Positions 8,869-17,820 of a stretch of 64,000 bases of DNA are shown here, in pieces. The translations under genes were made by a program, and so were the position numbers. The DNA is from Ktedonobacteria bacterium (lineage in GTDB: Bacteria; Chloroflexota; Ktedonobacteria; Ktedonobacterales; JACDGC01): contig DAIDGU010000016.1 of NCBI GenBank assembly GCA_027459785.1, forward strand, positions 62,001 through 126,000. The letters run 5' to 3'. The notes below the pieces were generated by a model. The model had not been told where the DNA came from. It saw nothing but the letters and a program-made list of their open reading frames with translations, and ran no database searches. How positions within the stretch are numbered: the stretch's first letter is position 1; every line of letters starts with the position of its first letter.

Positions 8869-9012
8869 GCCCCACCCCTAACCCCTCCCCATCTGCGGAT
8901 GGAGAGGGGAGAGGAGACGGCCCCACCCCCAACCCCTCCCCATCTGCGGATGGAGAGGGGAGAGGAGACGGCCCCACCCCCAACCCCTCCCCATCTGCGG
9001 ATGGCGTGGGGC
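8869..9012. repeat. PAL-2 tandem hairpin repeat, three 51-bp units
   Basis: Three units start at 8869, 8920 and 8971. Each contains CCCCTCCCCATCTGCGGATG followed by GAGAGGGG, a palindrome centred on TGCG; the third is cut short. It occupies the leader side of the AccB-like gene (start at 8840). The same family recurs at 20988-21031 and 27245-27336. Confidence 0.85.
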
Positions 9013-9133
9013 GACGCATAGTGCGGCGGGGTAGCGTTGGTACAATCGCTATCCATGATATCACGGATATACGTGGCGGCAAAATGGGCTAGTACTCAGC
9101 CCTTGGATGGCGTGGACGATTGTGCTATGCGCC

Positions 9134-9739
9134 CTAGGGGCGGCTCAGCCCCGCTTGCGCGCCGAGCGTGCCGAAGAACCACGCCGGCAGCAGGGTGAAC
9201 GCGCCGATGAGCGCCCCACGCGCGATGGCGATGAACGCGATGCCGGCAACCTGGCTGGGGAGTGATTGCGTGCTGAAGGGGTTGACGACCAGGAAGAAGC
9301 CGTCGGTGCCACCGATGAGCGCCCCCAACCCTCCCAGAACGGTCCAGGCGACGCCGCTGATGGCGGCGGTAATGAGGGCGGCGCGCTGGCCCAGGCCGGC
9401 GTCGCGCGTCAGGTGCGCGGTGGTGCTGGCCGCCAGGTAGCTGATGATTAGCGTGAGGATGCCGCCGATGAGCGCGCTCAGCGCGCCGACGATGAGCGGC
9501 GGCAGCAGGGCATCCAGCGGGACGGTGCCGGCGACGGGATTATTAAGTTGTTGCAGGGCGATCAGCGGCCCCTGATAATTCGCGGTGGTGGTGTTCGAGA
9601 CGATGACCTGCACCAGCGCGAAGGCGGCGGCGAGCAGGCCGTAGCGCAGCCCGACCTGTGTCGCCAGCGGGCGGTTGGCGGCGCGTGCCATGCGCCAGGC
9701 ATCTTGATAATACAACGGAAAATCTCCCGACATGGTCAT
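9134..9739 (-). CDS. Membrane protein, about four helices
   Basis: A 201-residue protein with a short polar N-terminus and hydrophobic segments near residues 30-50, 75-105, 118-140 and 160-195, many with small residues. The pattern resembles a Yip1-type or DUF-class membrane protein, but I cannot name a family. Its ATG (9739-9737) abuts the stop of glycerate kinase (9742-9740) with no gap, so translation is probably coupled. Last gene of a minus-strand run with the kinase and another membrane protein. Confidence 0.65.
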   Translation of the reverse strand: MTMSGDFPLYYQDAWRMARAANRPLATQVGLRYGLLAAAFALVQVIVSNTTTANYQGPLIALQQLNNPVAGTVPLDALLPPLIVGALSALIGGILTLIISYLAASTTAHLTRDAGLGQRAALITAAISGVAWTVLGGLGALIGGTDGFFLVVNPFSTQSLPSQVAGIAFIAIARGALIGAFTLLPAWFFGTLGAQAGLSRP

Positions 9740-10912
9740 CTATCCCAGCGTCCACAGCCGGACGGCGCGCGCGACGGCGTCGCGGATGAGCGTTGCCGCG
9801 TGGGTCATAGCATCCGCCAGGGGACGCGGCCCGTCGGCGGCGACGATGACGGCAGTGATGCCCAGATCATACGCGCTTTCGTAGCCGGATGCAAGCCCGC
9901 CGACCACACACAGTAGCGGCACACCCTGCGCCTTGGCGCGGGCCGCGAGCGTCCCCGTCAGTTTGCCAAACGCGCTCTGGTCGTCCAGCCGGCCCTCGCC
10001 CGTGATGACGAGATCGGCCTCGGCCAGGCGCGCGTCGCAGGCGAGCGCATCCAACACGACCTCCGCGCCGGGATGCAGTGTCGCGCCGGTGAAGGCCAGC
10101 AGTCCCGCGCCCAGCCCGCCCGCCGCGCCCGCGCCGGGGATTTCGGCTACCGCGCGCCCCAGATCGCGCTGGATGATGGCGGCGAAATGGGCCAACGCGG
10201 CGTCGAGGTGGCCCACCTGTGCTGGTGTCGCGCCCTTCTGCGGCCCATAGACGGCGCTGGCCCCCAGCGGGCCGCAGAGCGGATTGGTGACATCGGTGAG
10301 GCCGATGATCGTTGTCTGTGCCAGGCGGGGGTCCAGGCCGGTGAGATCGATGCGGGCGAGGTCAGCCAACGCCAAACCGCCAGGAGGCAGATCGCGCCCC
10401 TGCGCTTCCAGCAGCCGCGCGCCGAGCGCGTGGGCCAGCCCCGCGCCGCCGTCGTTGGTGGCGCTGCCCCCCAGCCCCACGAGGATGCGCCCAGCCCCCC
10501 AATCCAGCGCCGCGCGGATAAGATCGCCGACGCCGGCGGTTGTGGTTAAGGTCGGATCGCGCTGGTCCGGCGGCACCAGCGGCAAACCCGCCGCCTGCGC
10601 CATCTCCACCACGGCGGTCGGCACAGCGCCGGGCAGCCAGCCCAGGTCTGCGCGGACGCGCTGGCCGGGCAGCGGGCCGGCGACTTCAATGGTCGTGATG
10701 GTGCCGGGCGACTCGTGGGCCGCGACCAATGCCTGCACGGTTCCCTCGCCGCCATCAGCCAGGGGCAAGCACGTGATCGCAGGCGGTGTGAGCCAAGGCC
10801 AACCCGCGCGTAGGCCGGCGGCGATCGCCGCCGCGACATCGGCGGCGGCCAGGCTGCCCTTGAAGGCTTGCGGCGCGACGAGGATGCGCGCCGGGGGCCA
10901 GGCGCGGTTCAC
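9740..10912 (-). CDS. glxK: Glycerate 2-kinase (GlxK/GarK family)
   Basis: A 390-residue protein that fits the glycerate kinase family, which phosphorylates D-glycerate with ATP and links glyoxylate or serine breakdown to glycolysis. Family landmarks: ILVAPQAFKGSLAAADVA at the N-terminus, PLADGGEGTV, GVGDLIRAALDWGAGRILVG followed by GLGGSATNDGGAG, GLTDVTNPLCGP, GAAGGLGAGLLAF and DLVITGEGRLDDQSAFGK. Length is usual. The start is a GTG in a GTGA overlap with the upstream membrane protein gene, and the stop abuts the next start, so the three genes form a coupled unit. The symbol follows the family; glxK versus garK cannot be told from sequence. Confidence 0.93.
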   Translation of the reverse strand: MNRAWPPARILVAPQAFKGSLAAADVAAAIAAGLRAGWPWLTPPAITCLPLADGGEGTVQALVAAHESPGTITTIEVAGPLPGQRVRADLGWLPGAVPTAVVEMAQAAGLPLVPPDQRDPTLTTTAGVGDLIRAALDWGAGRILVGLGGSATNDGGAGLAHALGARLLEAQGRDLPPGGLALADLARIDLTGLDPRLAQTTIIGLTDVTNPLCGPLGASAVYGPQKGATPAQVGHLDAALAHFAAIIQRDLGRAVAEIPGAGAAGGLGAGLLAFTGATLHPGAEVVLDALACDARLAEADLVITGEGRLDDQSAFGKLTGTLAARAKAQGVPLLCVVGGLASGYESAYDLGITAVIVAADGPRPLADAMTHAATLIRDAVARAVRLWTLG

Positions 10913-11598
10913 TGGGCGCTGCCAGCATCAGTGGCGGGCGCTTCGGGCGCGGGAACGGCGACGGTTGACGGCGGCGGGACATCCGGCACGTGTGCGCCGA
11001 TGACATGCTCGAAACGCTGGCGGAAGGTATGTTTGCCGGGGCCGGCCAGGTAGGACGTGCGCCAGAAATTGGCCATGCCGGAGGCGATCAGCAGCGCCAG
11101 TGCGCCCACGCGAATCAGCACGATCCCCCACCAGGGCTGTGCGCTCGTGTCCACGAAGGCGAAGAGCGCGCCGACGCCCGCCGCGAAAACGAGTTGGATG
11201 GCATACGTCGTCAGTTCGATGCCGCGCCAACCGAGTACGCCGCGCTGGCGCGTGCGCACAGCCAACAAATCGGGTGTGAGGCTGTTATGGAAATTGCCGC
11301 GCAACACCCACAAGAAACACGCGGCGGCAACCATATACAGCGCGAAGGCGGCGATGCGTACCTGATCGGCGGTAAAGTTCAGAGCATTTTTCTCGAACTC
11401 ACCGCCATACAGCCAGAGCAGGGTCGCCGTCCAGGCCAACGCGCGAAAGAGGTACGGGCGGTCGAACCAGGCGCGTTGCGCCGGCTCCCGCCGCCGGTGC
11501 GCGAAGAGGAGGTACACGTTGCGGGCGATGCTGAAAAGGCCGGCCAGGATGATGAGGGCGGCGATCACCGCCGCGATGGTATTTGTAATCTGGTTCAT
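10909..11598 (-). CDS. Membrane protein, four to five helices
   Basis: A 229-residue protein with hydrophobic segments near 8-28, 48-65, 80-98, 125-150 and 160-180, then a polar tail rich in Pro and Ala. No family recognised. GGAGGG lies about 9 bases before the ATG. It is the first gene of a three-gene coupled set with glycerate kinase and another membrane protein, so a transport or sensing role near glycerate use is possible but unproven. Confidence 0.65.
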   Translation of the reverse strand: MNQITNTIAAVIAALIILAGLFSIARNVYLLFAHRRREPAQRAWFDRPYLFRALAWTATLLWLYGGEFEKNALNFTADQVRIAAFALYMVAAACFLWVLRGNFHNSLTPDLLAVRTRQRGVLGWRGIELTTYAIQLVFAAGVGALFAFVDTSAQPWWGIVLIRVGALALLIASGMANFWRTSYLAGPGKHTFRQRFEHVIGAHVPDVPPPSTVAVPAPEAPATDAGSAQ

Positions 11599-11732
11599 GC
11601 TGAATCCCTCCGCCGGGCAGATGCGCCCACTAGGCTATGTACGCTGCCACGTGTGGCATCTCCAGCATACCATACCGGCTTGGCTGGCAGAGGTGCATAT
11701 TTCACAGATGCTTTTTTCACAGATGTTTGCTC

Positions 11733-11759
11733 CGGACAGGACGCGCATTCCTGTCCGCC
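11733..11759. repeat. PAL-1 variant
   Basis: GGACAGGACGCGCATTCCTG followed by TCCGCC: a degenerate PAL-1 copy with an enlarged loop, lying just after the stop of the anchored protein gene (11793). Confidence 0.5.
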
Positions 11760-11792
11760 ATCCTATTTATCTCTGCATGAACCGTCGGCGTG

Positions 11793-12293
11793 TTAGGCAT
11801 AGCTAATCAGTGGGAGGTCGGGAACGGACAAGGCGCGGTTGAGCAGCGCGAGGGTGGCCGCGCTAAGATAGGGCAGGGTGATGAAGTCCTGCACGTAGAA
11901 CGTCTGATGCTCCTGGCGACCGTTGGCATAGGTGAAAGTGACGGCGTAGGCGGTATAGGTGAGGTTGGTGATCTTGCCGCCGGTAGGCAAGAAGGGGATC
12001 GTGCGCGTGGTCGGCGGGCCGGGGTCCAGTTCAGCCGCCAGGGCGTCGTGCAGCGCGGGGATGATGGTGCTGACGTGCAGCGTGCGCGTCGTCGCCGTAT
12101 TCATGCCGCTGGGGGTGAAGGTGACGCGCGTGATAGTGAGCGTGGGGACGCTGACATAGCCGTTGACCGCCAGACCGATGACGGCGAGCAGGGGGATCAG
12201 CGCCAGGCGCAGCGCGATTCGGCGCAGCAGCGCGCTACGTGGGCGCGCATGCGGGGCGGGGCGCGGCGTGCCGACAAGGGCGGGTTCCAGCAT
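11793..12293 (-). CDS. Membrane-anchored hypothetical protein
   Basis: A 166-residue protein: Arg/Pro-rich N-terminus, one hydrophobic helix at about 27-45 (ALRLALIPLLAVIGLAV), then a Thr-rich, beta-type extracytoplasmic domain. It looks like a signal anchor with an outward soluble domain. No family recognised. I start at 12293 (GGAG about 9 bases upstream); the frame is open further up but enters the M48 gene on the same strand. It follows the protease by 110 bases. Confidence 0.55.
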   Translation of the reverse strand: MLEPALVGTPRPAPHARPRSALLRRIALRLALIPLLAVIGLAVNGYVSVPTLTITRVTFTPSGMNTATTRTLHVSTIIPALHDALAAELDPGPPTTRTIPFLPTGGKITNLTYTAYAVTFTYANGRQEHQTFYVQDFITLPYLSAATLALLNRALSVPDLPLISYA

Positions 12294-12402
12294 GGGGGAA
12301 TCTCCAAAGCAAGGCTTGCATCCCAAACGGGATAGAAACGAACCATCGCATACTGAGACCACCATGCCTGCACCTTTGGGACAGCGACTCGGCAATAATC
12401 CT

Positions 12403-13608
12403 TCAACCCCCCTGTGCCGCGCGCCAGCTTTCGGCGTGGCGGATGCGCTTGCCGATGGCGGGGTGGTCGTAGAAGAGCGCCTCAATCACCGGATTCGGGT
12501 CCAGTTGGGCGAGGTTCTGGTTGGCGAGGCGGTGGAAGGCGCTAATGAAGCTGGCAGGGTCGCGCGTCATATCCAGCGCGTATTGGTCCGCCTGGCGCTC
12601 GACGATGCGACTATAGGTGTTGCCCAGCGGCCCCGTGACGAAGCCATAGATGCCGAAGAGCAGCGCCAGCAGCGGCATGGTGGCGACATCCGCCAGGCCG
12701 GTGTAGCCGAAGGTGGGCTGCGCCACGCCGGCATGTAGCCCCAGGTTCACCAGCGCCAGGCCGGCCAGCGTCAGCACCGTCTGCACGGCGATGCCCTTCC
12801 AGATGTCCGCGTGGACGTGGTGGCCCAACTCGTGCGCCAGCACCACCTCCACCTCGTCGGGCGTGTACTCCTGCATGATCGTGTCGCCGACGACGATGCG
12901 GCGCGTGTTGCCCAGGCCCATCACGGCGGCATTGCCCTCGGTCGTCTTGCGCGACATACCCATCACATACACGCCGCGCACGCTGGTGTGCGCCCGCTCC
13001 GCCATGCGCAACAGGCGGTCGCGCAGTTCGCCTTCGGGCATCGGCGTCAGTTTGTAAAAGATCGGCAGGATCAGCACCGGCGCGAGGTTCGCCAGGATCA
13101 CGGTGAAGAACAACATGATCACCGCCAGCCAGAGCCACCACGTCTGCGGCTGCGTCGCCAGCAGCAGGTACAGGATCTCGATGATGCCGGTCGTCAGCAC
13201 CAGGCCCAGCACCATCCCCTTCGCCTGATCGCCCAGCCAACTGCCGAGGGACTGCCGGCTGAGGCCGAAGCGGTGGGGCAGCGTGAAGCCGCTATAGATG
13301 CCGAGCGGCAGCGTGAGAAGCTCATAGACCAGCGTGAGACTTAGCGCGTAAACGGCGACCAGCAGCGGCGACCACCCGTGCGCCGGCTGCCACGCCGCCA
13401 ACCCCACGCCCACCAGCGCGTCGCGCAGCCGCAGGTGCGCGCCCAGCGCGAAGATCAGCGCCAGAAAAAGCGCGCCGATGCCCAGGTTGGCCAGGCTCAG
13501 CCAGCGCCGGATGCGTGCGTAACGCTTCGCCTGCGCTTGTCGCGCCGGATCGACCGTCGCCGCCGGCTGCCCTCCCCGTTCGGTCGCTGGTACGGTCATG
13601 TCTGCCAT
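12403..13608 (-). CDS. M48 family zinc metalloprotease (Ste24/HtpX-like)
   Basis: A 401-residue integral membrane protease. The zinc site HELGHH is in VVLAHELGHHVHADIWKG (near residue 260), and the third ligand region is the RIVERQADQYALD block, as in CAAX prenyl protease 1 and HtpX families. Five to six membrane helices flank it. Family members act in membrane protein quality control or peptide processing. I start at 13608; the frame runs further upstream over nuoD, but that stretch is out of frame with it and low in hydrophobicity. It sits 86 bases after nuoD. Confidence 0.9.
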   Translation of the reverse strand: MADMTVPATERGGQPAATVDPARQAQAKRYARIRRWLSLANLGIGALFLALIFALGAHLRLRDALVGVGLAAWQPAHGWSPLLVAVYALSLTLVYELLTLPLGIYSGFTLPHRFGLSRQSLGSWLGDQAKGMVLGLVLTTGIIEILYLLLATQPQTWWLWLAVIMLFFTVILANLAPVLILPIFYKLTPMPEGELRDRLLRMAERAHTSVRGVYVMGMSRKTTEGNAAVMGLGNTRRIVVGDTIMQEYTPDEVEVVLAHELGHHVHADIWKGIAVQTVLTLAGLALVNLGLHAGVAQPTFGYTGLADVATMPLLALLFGIYGFVTGPLGNTYSRIVERQADQYALDMTRDPASFISAFHRLANQNLAQLDPNPVIEALFYDHPAIGKRIRHAESWRAAQGG

Positions 13609-13694
13609 GCTCCTTGCCCCCTCTGCGAAAGCTCTTTGCCCTAAAGCATAGCAGCTATGCGCCTGGGAAACAAGGTACAGCGCCACACGCCCCC

Positions 13695-14837
13695 TCAGCG
13701 ATCGACCTCGCCCAGCACCAGATCGATGCTGCCCAGAATGGCGACGACATCGGCCATCTTGTTGCCGCGCAACAGTTCGGGCAGGATGAAGAGGTTCGAG
13801 AACGATGCGCCGCGAATCTTCGCCCGCCAGGGATATTCCGAGCCGTCGCTGACGAGGTAGATGCCGTATTCGCCCTTGCTGCCCTCGACGGCGAAATACG
13901 TCTCGCCGCGTGGCGGGCGCAGCGCGATGGGCGTGCGCGTGTTGATCGGCCCGCCGGGCAGGCCGGCCATCGCCTCGCGGATCAGCCGCACGCTCTCCAG
14001 CATCTCGTACATGCGCACCATGTAGCGCGCGAAGCAATCGCCCTCCTCGCGCACGACGGGGCGCACCGCGATCTCCCGATAAGCATCATACGGGCGCTGT
14101 ACGCGCAGATCCCAGTTCACGCCGGAAGCGCGCAGGATCGGTCCTGTCAGGCTGAAGGCGACGGCTTCCTGGGGATCGATGTAGCCGACGCCTTGCGTGC
14201 GCGTCATGAAAATCTCGTTGCCGGTGATCAGCACGTCCAGTTCGTGCCAGTTTTTCTCGAAGGTGTCCAGCCAGGTTTCCAGGCGTTGCAGCCAGCCGAC
14301 GGGCAGGTCGTGCAGCACGCCACCCACGCGCATATAGTTCACCGTGAAGCGACTGCCCGCCACCTCCTCGAAGAGTTCCAGAATGCCCTCGCGGTCGCGG
14401 AAAGCGTAGAGGATCGGCGTGAACGCGCCCAAATCGAGTAGGTAGGTGCCGACGGCGACGAGGTGGCTGGCGATGCGCTGCATCTCATTCACGATCAGGC
14501 GGATGTACTGAGCGCGGCGCGGCGGGCTAATGCCCATCAATTGCTCCACCGCCCCCGCATACGCCGTCTCGCAGATCATCGGCGAGAGGTATTCGGAGTT
14601 ATCGACATAGCGGATGCCGCCCATATAAGGCCGGTTTTCCAGCACCTTCTCCATCCCCCGATGCAGATAACCGATCACGGGCGTGCAGCGGGTGATCGTC
14701 TCGCCTTCCATATTCATCACCAGGCGCAACACGCCGTGCGTCGAGGGATGCTGCGGCCCCATGTTAAGGATCATCTCTTCGCCGCGCATGCCCTCGGCAT
14801 CTTCTTGGAAGCGCGGCGCTTCGTTCACAGTTGCCAT
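13695..14837 (-). CDS. nuoD: NADH-quinone oxidoreductase subunit D
   Basis: A 380-residue complex I subunit of the 49-kDa family; with NuoB it forms the quinone pocket in the peripheral arm. Landmarks: LNMGPQHPSTHGVLRL near the N-terminus, GYLHRGMEKV, a middle block with SPMICE and YIRLIVNEMQRIASHL, and the C-terminal GSIDLVLGEVDR. The start at 14837 fits a GAGGGACGAGG site; an in-frame extension reaches 14903 and would overlap nuoC. It follows nuoC by 25 bases. No nuoA, B or E-N is in the window. Confidence 0.96.
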   Translation of the reverse strand: MATVNEAPRFQEDAEGMRGEEMILNMGPQHPSTHGVLRLVMNMEGETITRCTPVIGYLHRGMEKVLENRPYMGGIRYVDNSEYLSPMICETAYAGAVEQLMGISPPRRAQYIRLIVNEMQRIASHLVAVGTYLLDLGAFTPILYAFRDREGILELFEEVAGSRFTVNYMRVGGVLHDLPVGWLQRLETWLDTFEKNWHELDVLITGNEIFMTRTQGVGYIDPQEAVAFSLTGPILRASGVNWDLRVQRPYDAYREIAVRPVVREEGDCFARYMVRMYEMLESVRLIREAMAGLPGGPINTRTPIALRPPRGETYFAVEGSKGEYGIYLVSDGSEYPWRAKIRGASFSNLFILPELLRGNKMADVVAILGSIDLVLGEVDR

Positions 14838-14862
14838 TGTGGATGCCTCGTCCCTCGTCTCA

Positions 14863-15660
14863 CTACTTGTTCTCGGTGTTAGGGGTGGGCGCTTCTTCGC
14901 CATTATACATGTTGTCGCCGGTGCCGCGATATTCCGGGCGGTGTTTCCAGGTGATCGGTGGGAATTCGTGGCCGTGGAACTGATCGTCGCCGAAGGTCGA
15001 GACGCCTGGATGCAGGTGTTCGATGGCCACCTGGCTCAGATGGCTGGGCGTGATGCGCTGCGCGCCCACCCCGCGCTGCTCCGCGCCCACGATGGCTTGT
15101 TCCGGTGGCACCTGGGTGGTGGCGTGGTCGTGGACGGCCAGCGGCGTCTGGCGGAAACTCTTGAGCAGCGGAAAGCCCTCGAACTCGTCATCCAGCAAAA
15201 TGCGCCGCAGGTCGGGATGGCCGGCGAAGACGATGCCGAAAAGGTCATACGTCTCGCGTTCCAGCGGGTCCGCGCCCGACCAGACGCCGATGACGCTGTC
15301 GATCTCGTTCGACTCCGGCACGCGCACCTTCATCTCCAGCAGCCAGCGGTGTTCCAGGTTGTTCAGGTGATAGACCACCTGGCGGTAGTCGAGCATATCC
15401 AGGCCGGCGATGCTGCTGAGCAGATGAAAGCCAAGTTGATCGTGCAGATAACGGCTGGTGGCGACCAGTGCCGCCGCCGGCACGTCGCTGGCCGGAAAGC
15501 CGCCCGGCAGCATGCGGATGGCGCTGGGATAGCCGATATCGCGCGCCATCGTGGCGAGCAGCGCGAGCAACTCGCGCCCCTGCGAGGCGGGCTGGGCATT
15601 GTCGTGCGCGAGCGGCGCGGGCGGCAGGGGAAAATCGCCCTGAACAGGTTCCAGTGCCAT
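14863..15660 (-). CDS. nuoC: NADH-quinone oxidoreductase subunit C
   Basis: A 265-residue 30-kDa subunit of complex I. The family signature is [20 protein letters not shown] (about 140-160) followed by [16 protein letters not shown]. The C-terminal ~100 residues form an extra His/Pro/Glu-rich tail. The start at 15660 has AAAGGATG about 9 bases upstream; a second ATG at 15669 would sit on top of that site. Instead of nuoA and nuoB, the upstream neighbours are an AT-rich nuclease and methyltransferase, so the usual operon has been split or rearranged here. Confidence 0.94.
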   Translation of the reverse strand: MALEPVQGDFPLPPAPLAHDNAQPASQGRELLALLATMARDIGYPSAIRMLPGGFPASDVPAAALVATSRYLHDQLGFHLLSSIAGLDMLDYRQVVYHLNNLEHRWLLEMKVRVPESNEIDSVIGVWSGADPLERETYDLFGIVFAGHPDLRRILLDDEFEGFPLLKSFRQTPLAVHDHATTQVPPEQAIVGAEQRGVGAQRITPSHLSQVAIEHLHPGVSTFGDDQFHGHEFPPITWKHRPEYRGTGDNMYNGEEAPTPNTENK

Positions 15661-15784
15661 GTGGCACATCCTTTCGTGGCAGGGTCCGTTTCCCTGAATG
15701 CGCCGCAGTAGGGATGCCAAATGCGCGTGGCAAGGCATGCTGTTTTAATAGATGACGGAAGATATTGGGCATTTATTTTGCCCG

Positions 15785-16483
15785 CTAGGTTTCCTCATCG
15801 CTTTCCTGATCAGCTTCCTCCGTATTCTCTGACATATAAATTTGAGGAAATTCAAACAATCGCTTTGACGCTAAATATTCAAGCCTTCGTGCTTGAGTGA
15901 GCAATGTTCGCCTGAGACCAAGTGAGACTTGTCTTTCACTAATGACACGCGCTAAATTTGCAATGGTACCTGCTCGACGAGCTATTCTTATATCAGGATG
16001 CTTCCTGAAAGCATAGATCTCTGGCGGAACGATACGAAATCGATAAGATGGCGGTAATGCAATGGTGGCTGTCGGTAAAATATCTTTTTCGTTCAACATG
16101 GCTTTCAAAGAAGATTGCGCTAGGACATGTTGGAAAACCGTATATTCTGCTTTATTAAGCTGTTCCTTTTTTTCATCCTTGTTGAATCTCCTATCACTTA
16201 ACTCCCAGAATGGCCACATCTCCACATCCAGCACCTCAAAAGGATCGAGAACATTCATGGCAACCGCATCGGTTCTTTGATTTGTCAGATGCCTACGAAT
16301 TCTTGTTCGCAGTTTTTCTTTCGTCTGGCCAACATAGACCGGTTCGCCATCGTAATCAAAAAAAGCATAAATGCCGTACTGGCAATTGCCAATAATCCGA
16401 TTCTGATCATCTTTTTGGTTCAAGCCTCGTTCGATTTCGGCTCTTATCGCAGCGACCTCTTGACTGACTTTAGGCGATGACAT
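15785..16483 (-). CDS. GIY-YIG nuclease, probable restriction partner
   Basis: A 232-residue protein with a GIY-YIG domain: QYGIYAFFDYDGEPVYVGQT (about 37-56), then the Arg helix TRIRRH and a conserved Glu in NKAEYTVFQH. This fold cuts DNA. It lies 21 bases after a cytosine-5 methyltransferase gene and is just as AT-rich, so a type II restriction enzyme is the best guess. It differs from the Eco29kI-type sequences I know, and repair or homing nucleases share the domain, so the role is not certain. AAAGGA precedes the ATG by about 7 bases. Confidence 0.8.
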   Translation of the reverse strand: MSSPKVSQEVAAIRAEIERGLNQKDDQNRIIGNCQYGIYAFFDYDGEPVYVGQTKEKLRTRIRRHLTNQRTDAVAMNVLDPFEVLDVEMWPFWELSDRRFNKDEKKEQLNKAEYTVFQHVLAQSSLKAMLNEKDILPTATIALPPSYRFRIVPPEIYAFRKHPDIRIARRAGTIANLARVISERQVSLGLRRTLLTQARRLEYLASKRLFEFPQIYMSENTEEADQESDEET

Positions 16484-16504
16484 TTGCTATCCTTTCGGTT
16501 GGCG

Positions 16505-17746
16505 TTAGGACGTTGAGCTGAAAATCTTCTTCTTCCCCAACAGTTCATCCACAAGGGGATTCAGATAGTGCTGCGCGATCCATGAGACGACCGGTACACA
16601 GATAGCATCGCCAAATCCAAATAAAGCTTGGTTGCTATTTTGGGGTAATATATAGTCGTTTGCTCCCATAAGCCGTGCTGTCTCTAAAGGCGTGAGCAAA
16701 CGGACTTGATAATGGCCTCTGCCCGCTTTGAAAAGGATCTGTTTGGCACTACCTCCTTTGGGTGTACGGAGGCATCCCGCAATATTATCCGTCCGCAGTT
16801 CCGCCATTGAGCGATGATTTCTCATGCGGCGGAATACAGTGCCATATGTCCATTGGGCCTCGTGAATCATTTTTTCAGCTAGCGCCCGGTGTTTTTCACT
16901 CATCTGGTTCAGGAGATAGGTAGCTCTTGCTTCACTCCACCAGCGTTGATCATGTTCGGGAATATCTTCGAGAATGGTTGCAAGCTGTTGTTCAGCATGG
17001 GGTAGACGTGGCAATGCGCCTATCGCCCATTGAATATCCGTATGTGCTTTCATAAGGCTTACTAATGCTTTAGGTCGTACCTGATCTTCTTGGACATTCC
17101 CAATGGAAACACGGTGCATTGCCTGAGCGAGATGGCTCTGTATGCCTATGAGAAATAACCTTTCTCGGCTTTGCGGGACAAAATGGGCGGCATTGATGAT
17201 AAAGGCATCAATATAGTACCCTTGCTGGTTCAAAGCAAGAAGTGCTTGATGAAAATCATGTCCTTTATTGGAAGTCAAAAAACCTGTTACGTTTTCGAGT
17301 AAAATCAAGGGCGGTTTGCGCGTTCCCATCTTTTCCAGCAGGTGAACAAAGCCCCAAAAAGCCGAAGATTGCTTGCCATTGAGTCCATTTCTTCCGCCCG
17401 CGAGTGAAAGATCGGTGCAGGGAAACGATGCAGTAGCAAGCGACACTGACGGGATCAGTGCTGCTGACAAGTTATGGATATCACTCAAAATAAATGCATC
17501 TTGCTTAGTATGAAAATGGCCGTTATACATCGCTTCTTTTTGTGCATCAATATCATTTGCGACAACGACGCGCCAGCCCTGAGCTTCTAGTCCCATGCGC
17601 ATTAAACCAATGCCGGCAAAGAACTCAGCAACGGTCCGCTTCGAAAGAATGTTGCCAAATGCTGTTTTCGCCAAAAATGGAGTCTCTGGCCGACCTGTGA
17701 TCTGCTTAGGGATTGTTATTAGGTGAGATCTCGCGCTCTCTGCCAT
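16505..17746 (-). CDS. DNA (cytosine-5) methyltransferase
   Basis: A 413-residue C5-methyltransferase. Motif I is EFFAGIGLMRMGLEAQGW, motif IV ATASFPCTDLSLAG with the catalytic Cys, motif VI LLENVTGF, motif VIII QSRERLFLIG, and motif X GFGDAICVPVVSWIA. The variable target-recognition region is between about 220 and 330. It transfers methyl from SAM to carbon 5 of cytosine; the site cannot be read from sequence. I start at the ATG at 17746 with AGAGGTG 8 bases upstream; a GTG at 17755 is in frame. Base composition is clearly lower in GC than the flanking genes, which suggests recent acquisition. Confidence 0.94.
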   Translation of the reverse strand: MAESARSHLITIPKQITGRPETPFLAKTAFGNILSKRTVAEFFAGIGLMRMGLEAQGWRVVVANDIDAQKEAMYNGHFHTKQDAFILSDIHNLSAALIPSVSLATASFPCTDLSLAGGRNGLNGKQSSAFWGFVHLLEKMGTRKPPLILLENVTGFLTSNKGHDFHQALLALNQQGYYIDAFIINAAHFVPQSRERLFLIGIQSHLAQAMHRVSIGNVQEDQVRPKALVSLMKAHTDIQWAIGALPRLPHAEQQLATILEDIPEHDQRWWSEARATYLLNQMSEKHRALAEKMIHEAQWTYGTVFRRMRNHRSMAELRTDNIAGCLRTPKGGSAKQILFKAGRGHYQVRLLTPLETARLMGANDYILPQNSNQALFGFGDAICVPVVSWIAQHYLNPLVDELLGKKKIFSSTS

Positions 17747-17767
17747 GTTGTACACCTCTTCTAGGTC

Positions 17768-17797
17768 ATTATAAACGCAAAGCCGTTTGTAAGTAAA
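17768..17797 (-). promoter_or_regulatory. Probable promoter of the restriction-modification pair
   Basis: On the minus strand, TATAAT (17773-17768) is preceded after 18 bases by TTTACT (17797-17792), giving 6/6 and 4/6 matches to the housekeeping consensus. It ends 21 bases before the methyltransferase start. Confidence 0.5.
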
Positions 17798-17820
17798 GAG
17801 GTGCGCTTACTTTTTTCTTG

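Noticed and set aside
8841..9056. Longer AccB-like protein starting in the PAL-2 array
   Set aside because: The added residues are repeat peptides (IRRWGGVGGGAVSS units) and the ATG at 8840 has a strong GGAGGAAG site.
12403..14037. M48 protease starting far upstream over nuoD
   Set aside because: The extra 143 residues overlap nuoD out of frame and look like antisense-type noise; the ATG at 13608 gives normal family length.
17780..17815. Terminator GTAAG-loop-CTTAC plus T run near 17789-17816
   Set aside because: The stem is only 5 bp and the T run points rightwards, where no plus-strand gene needs it.
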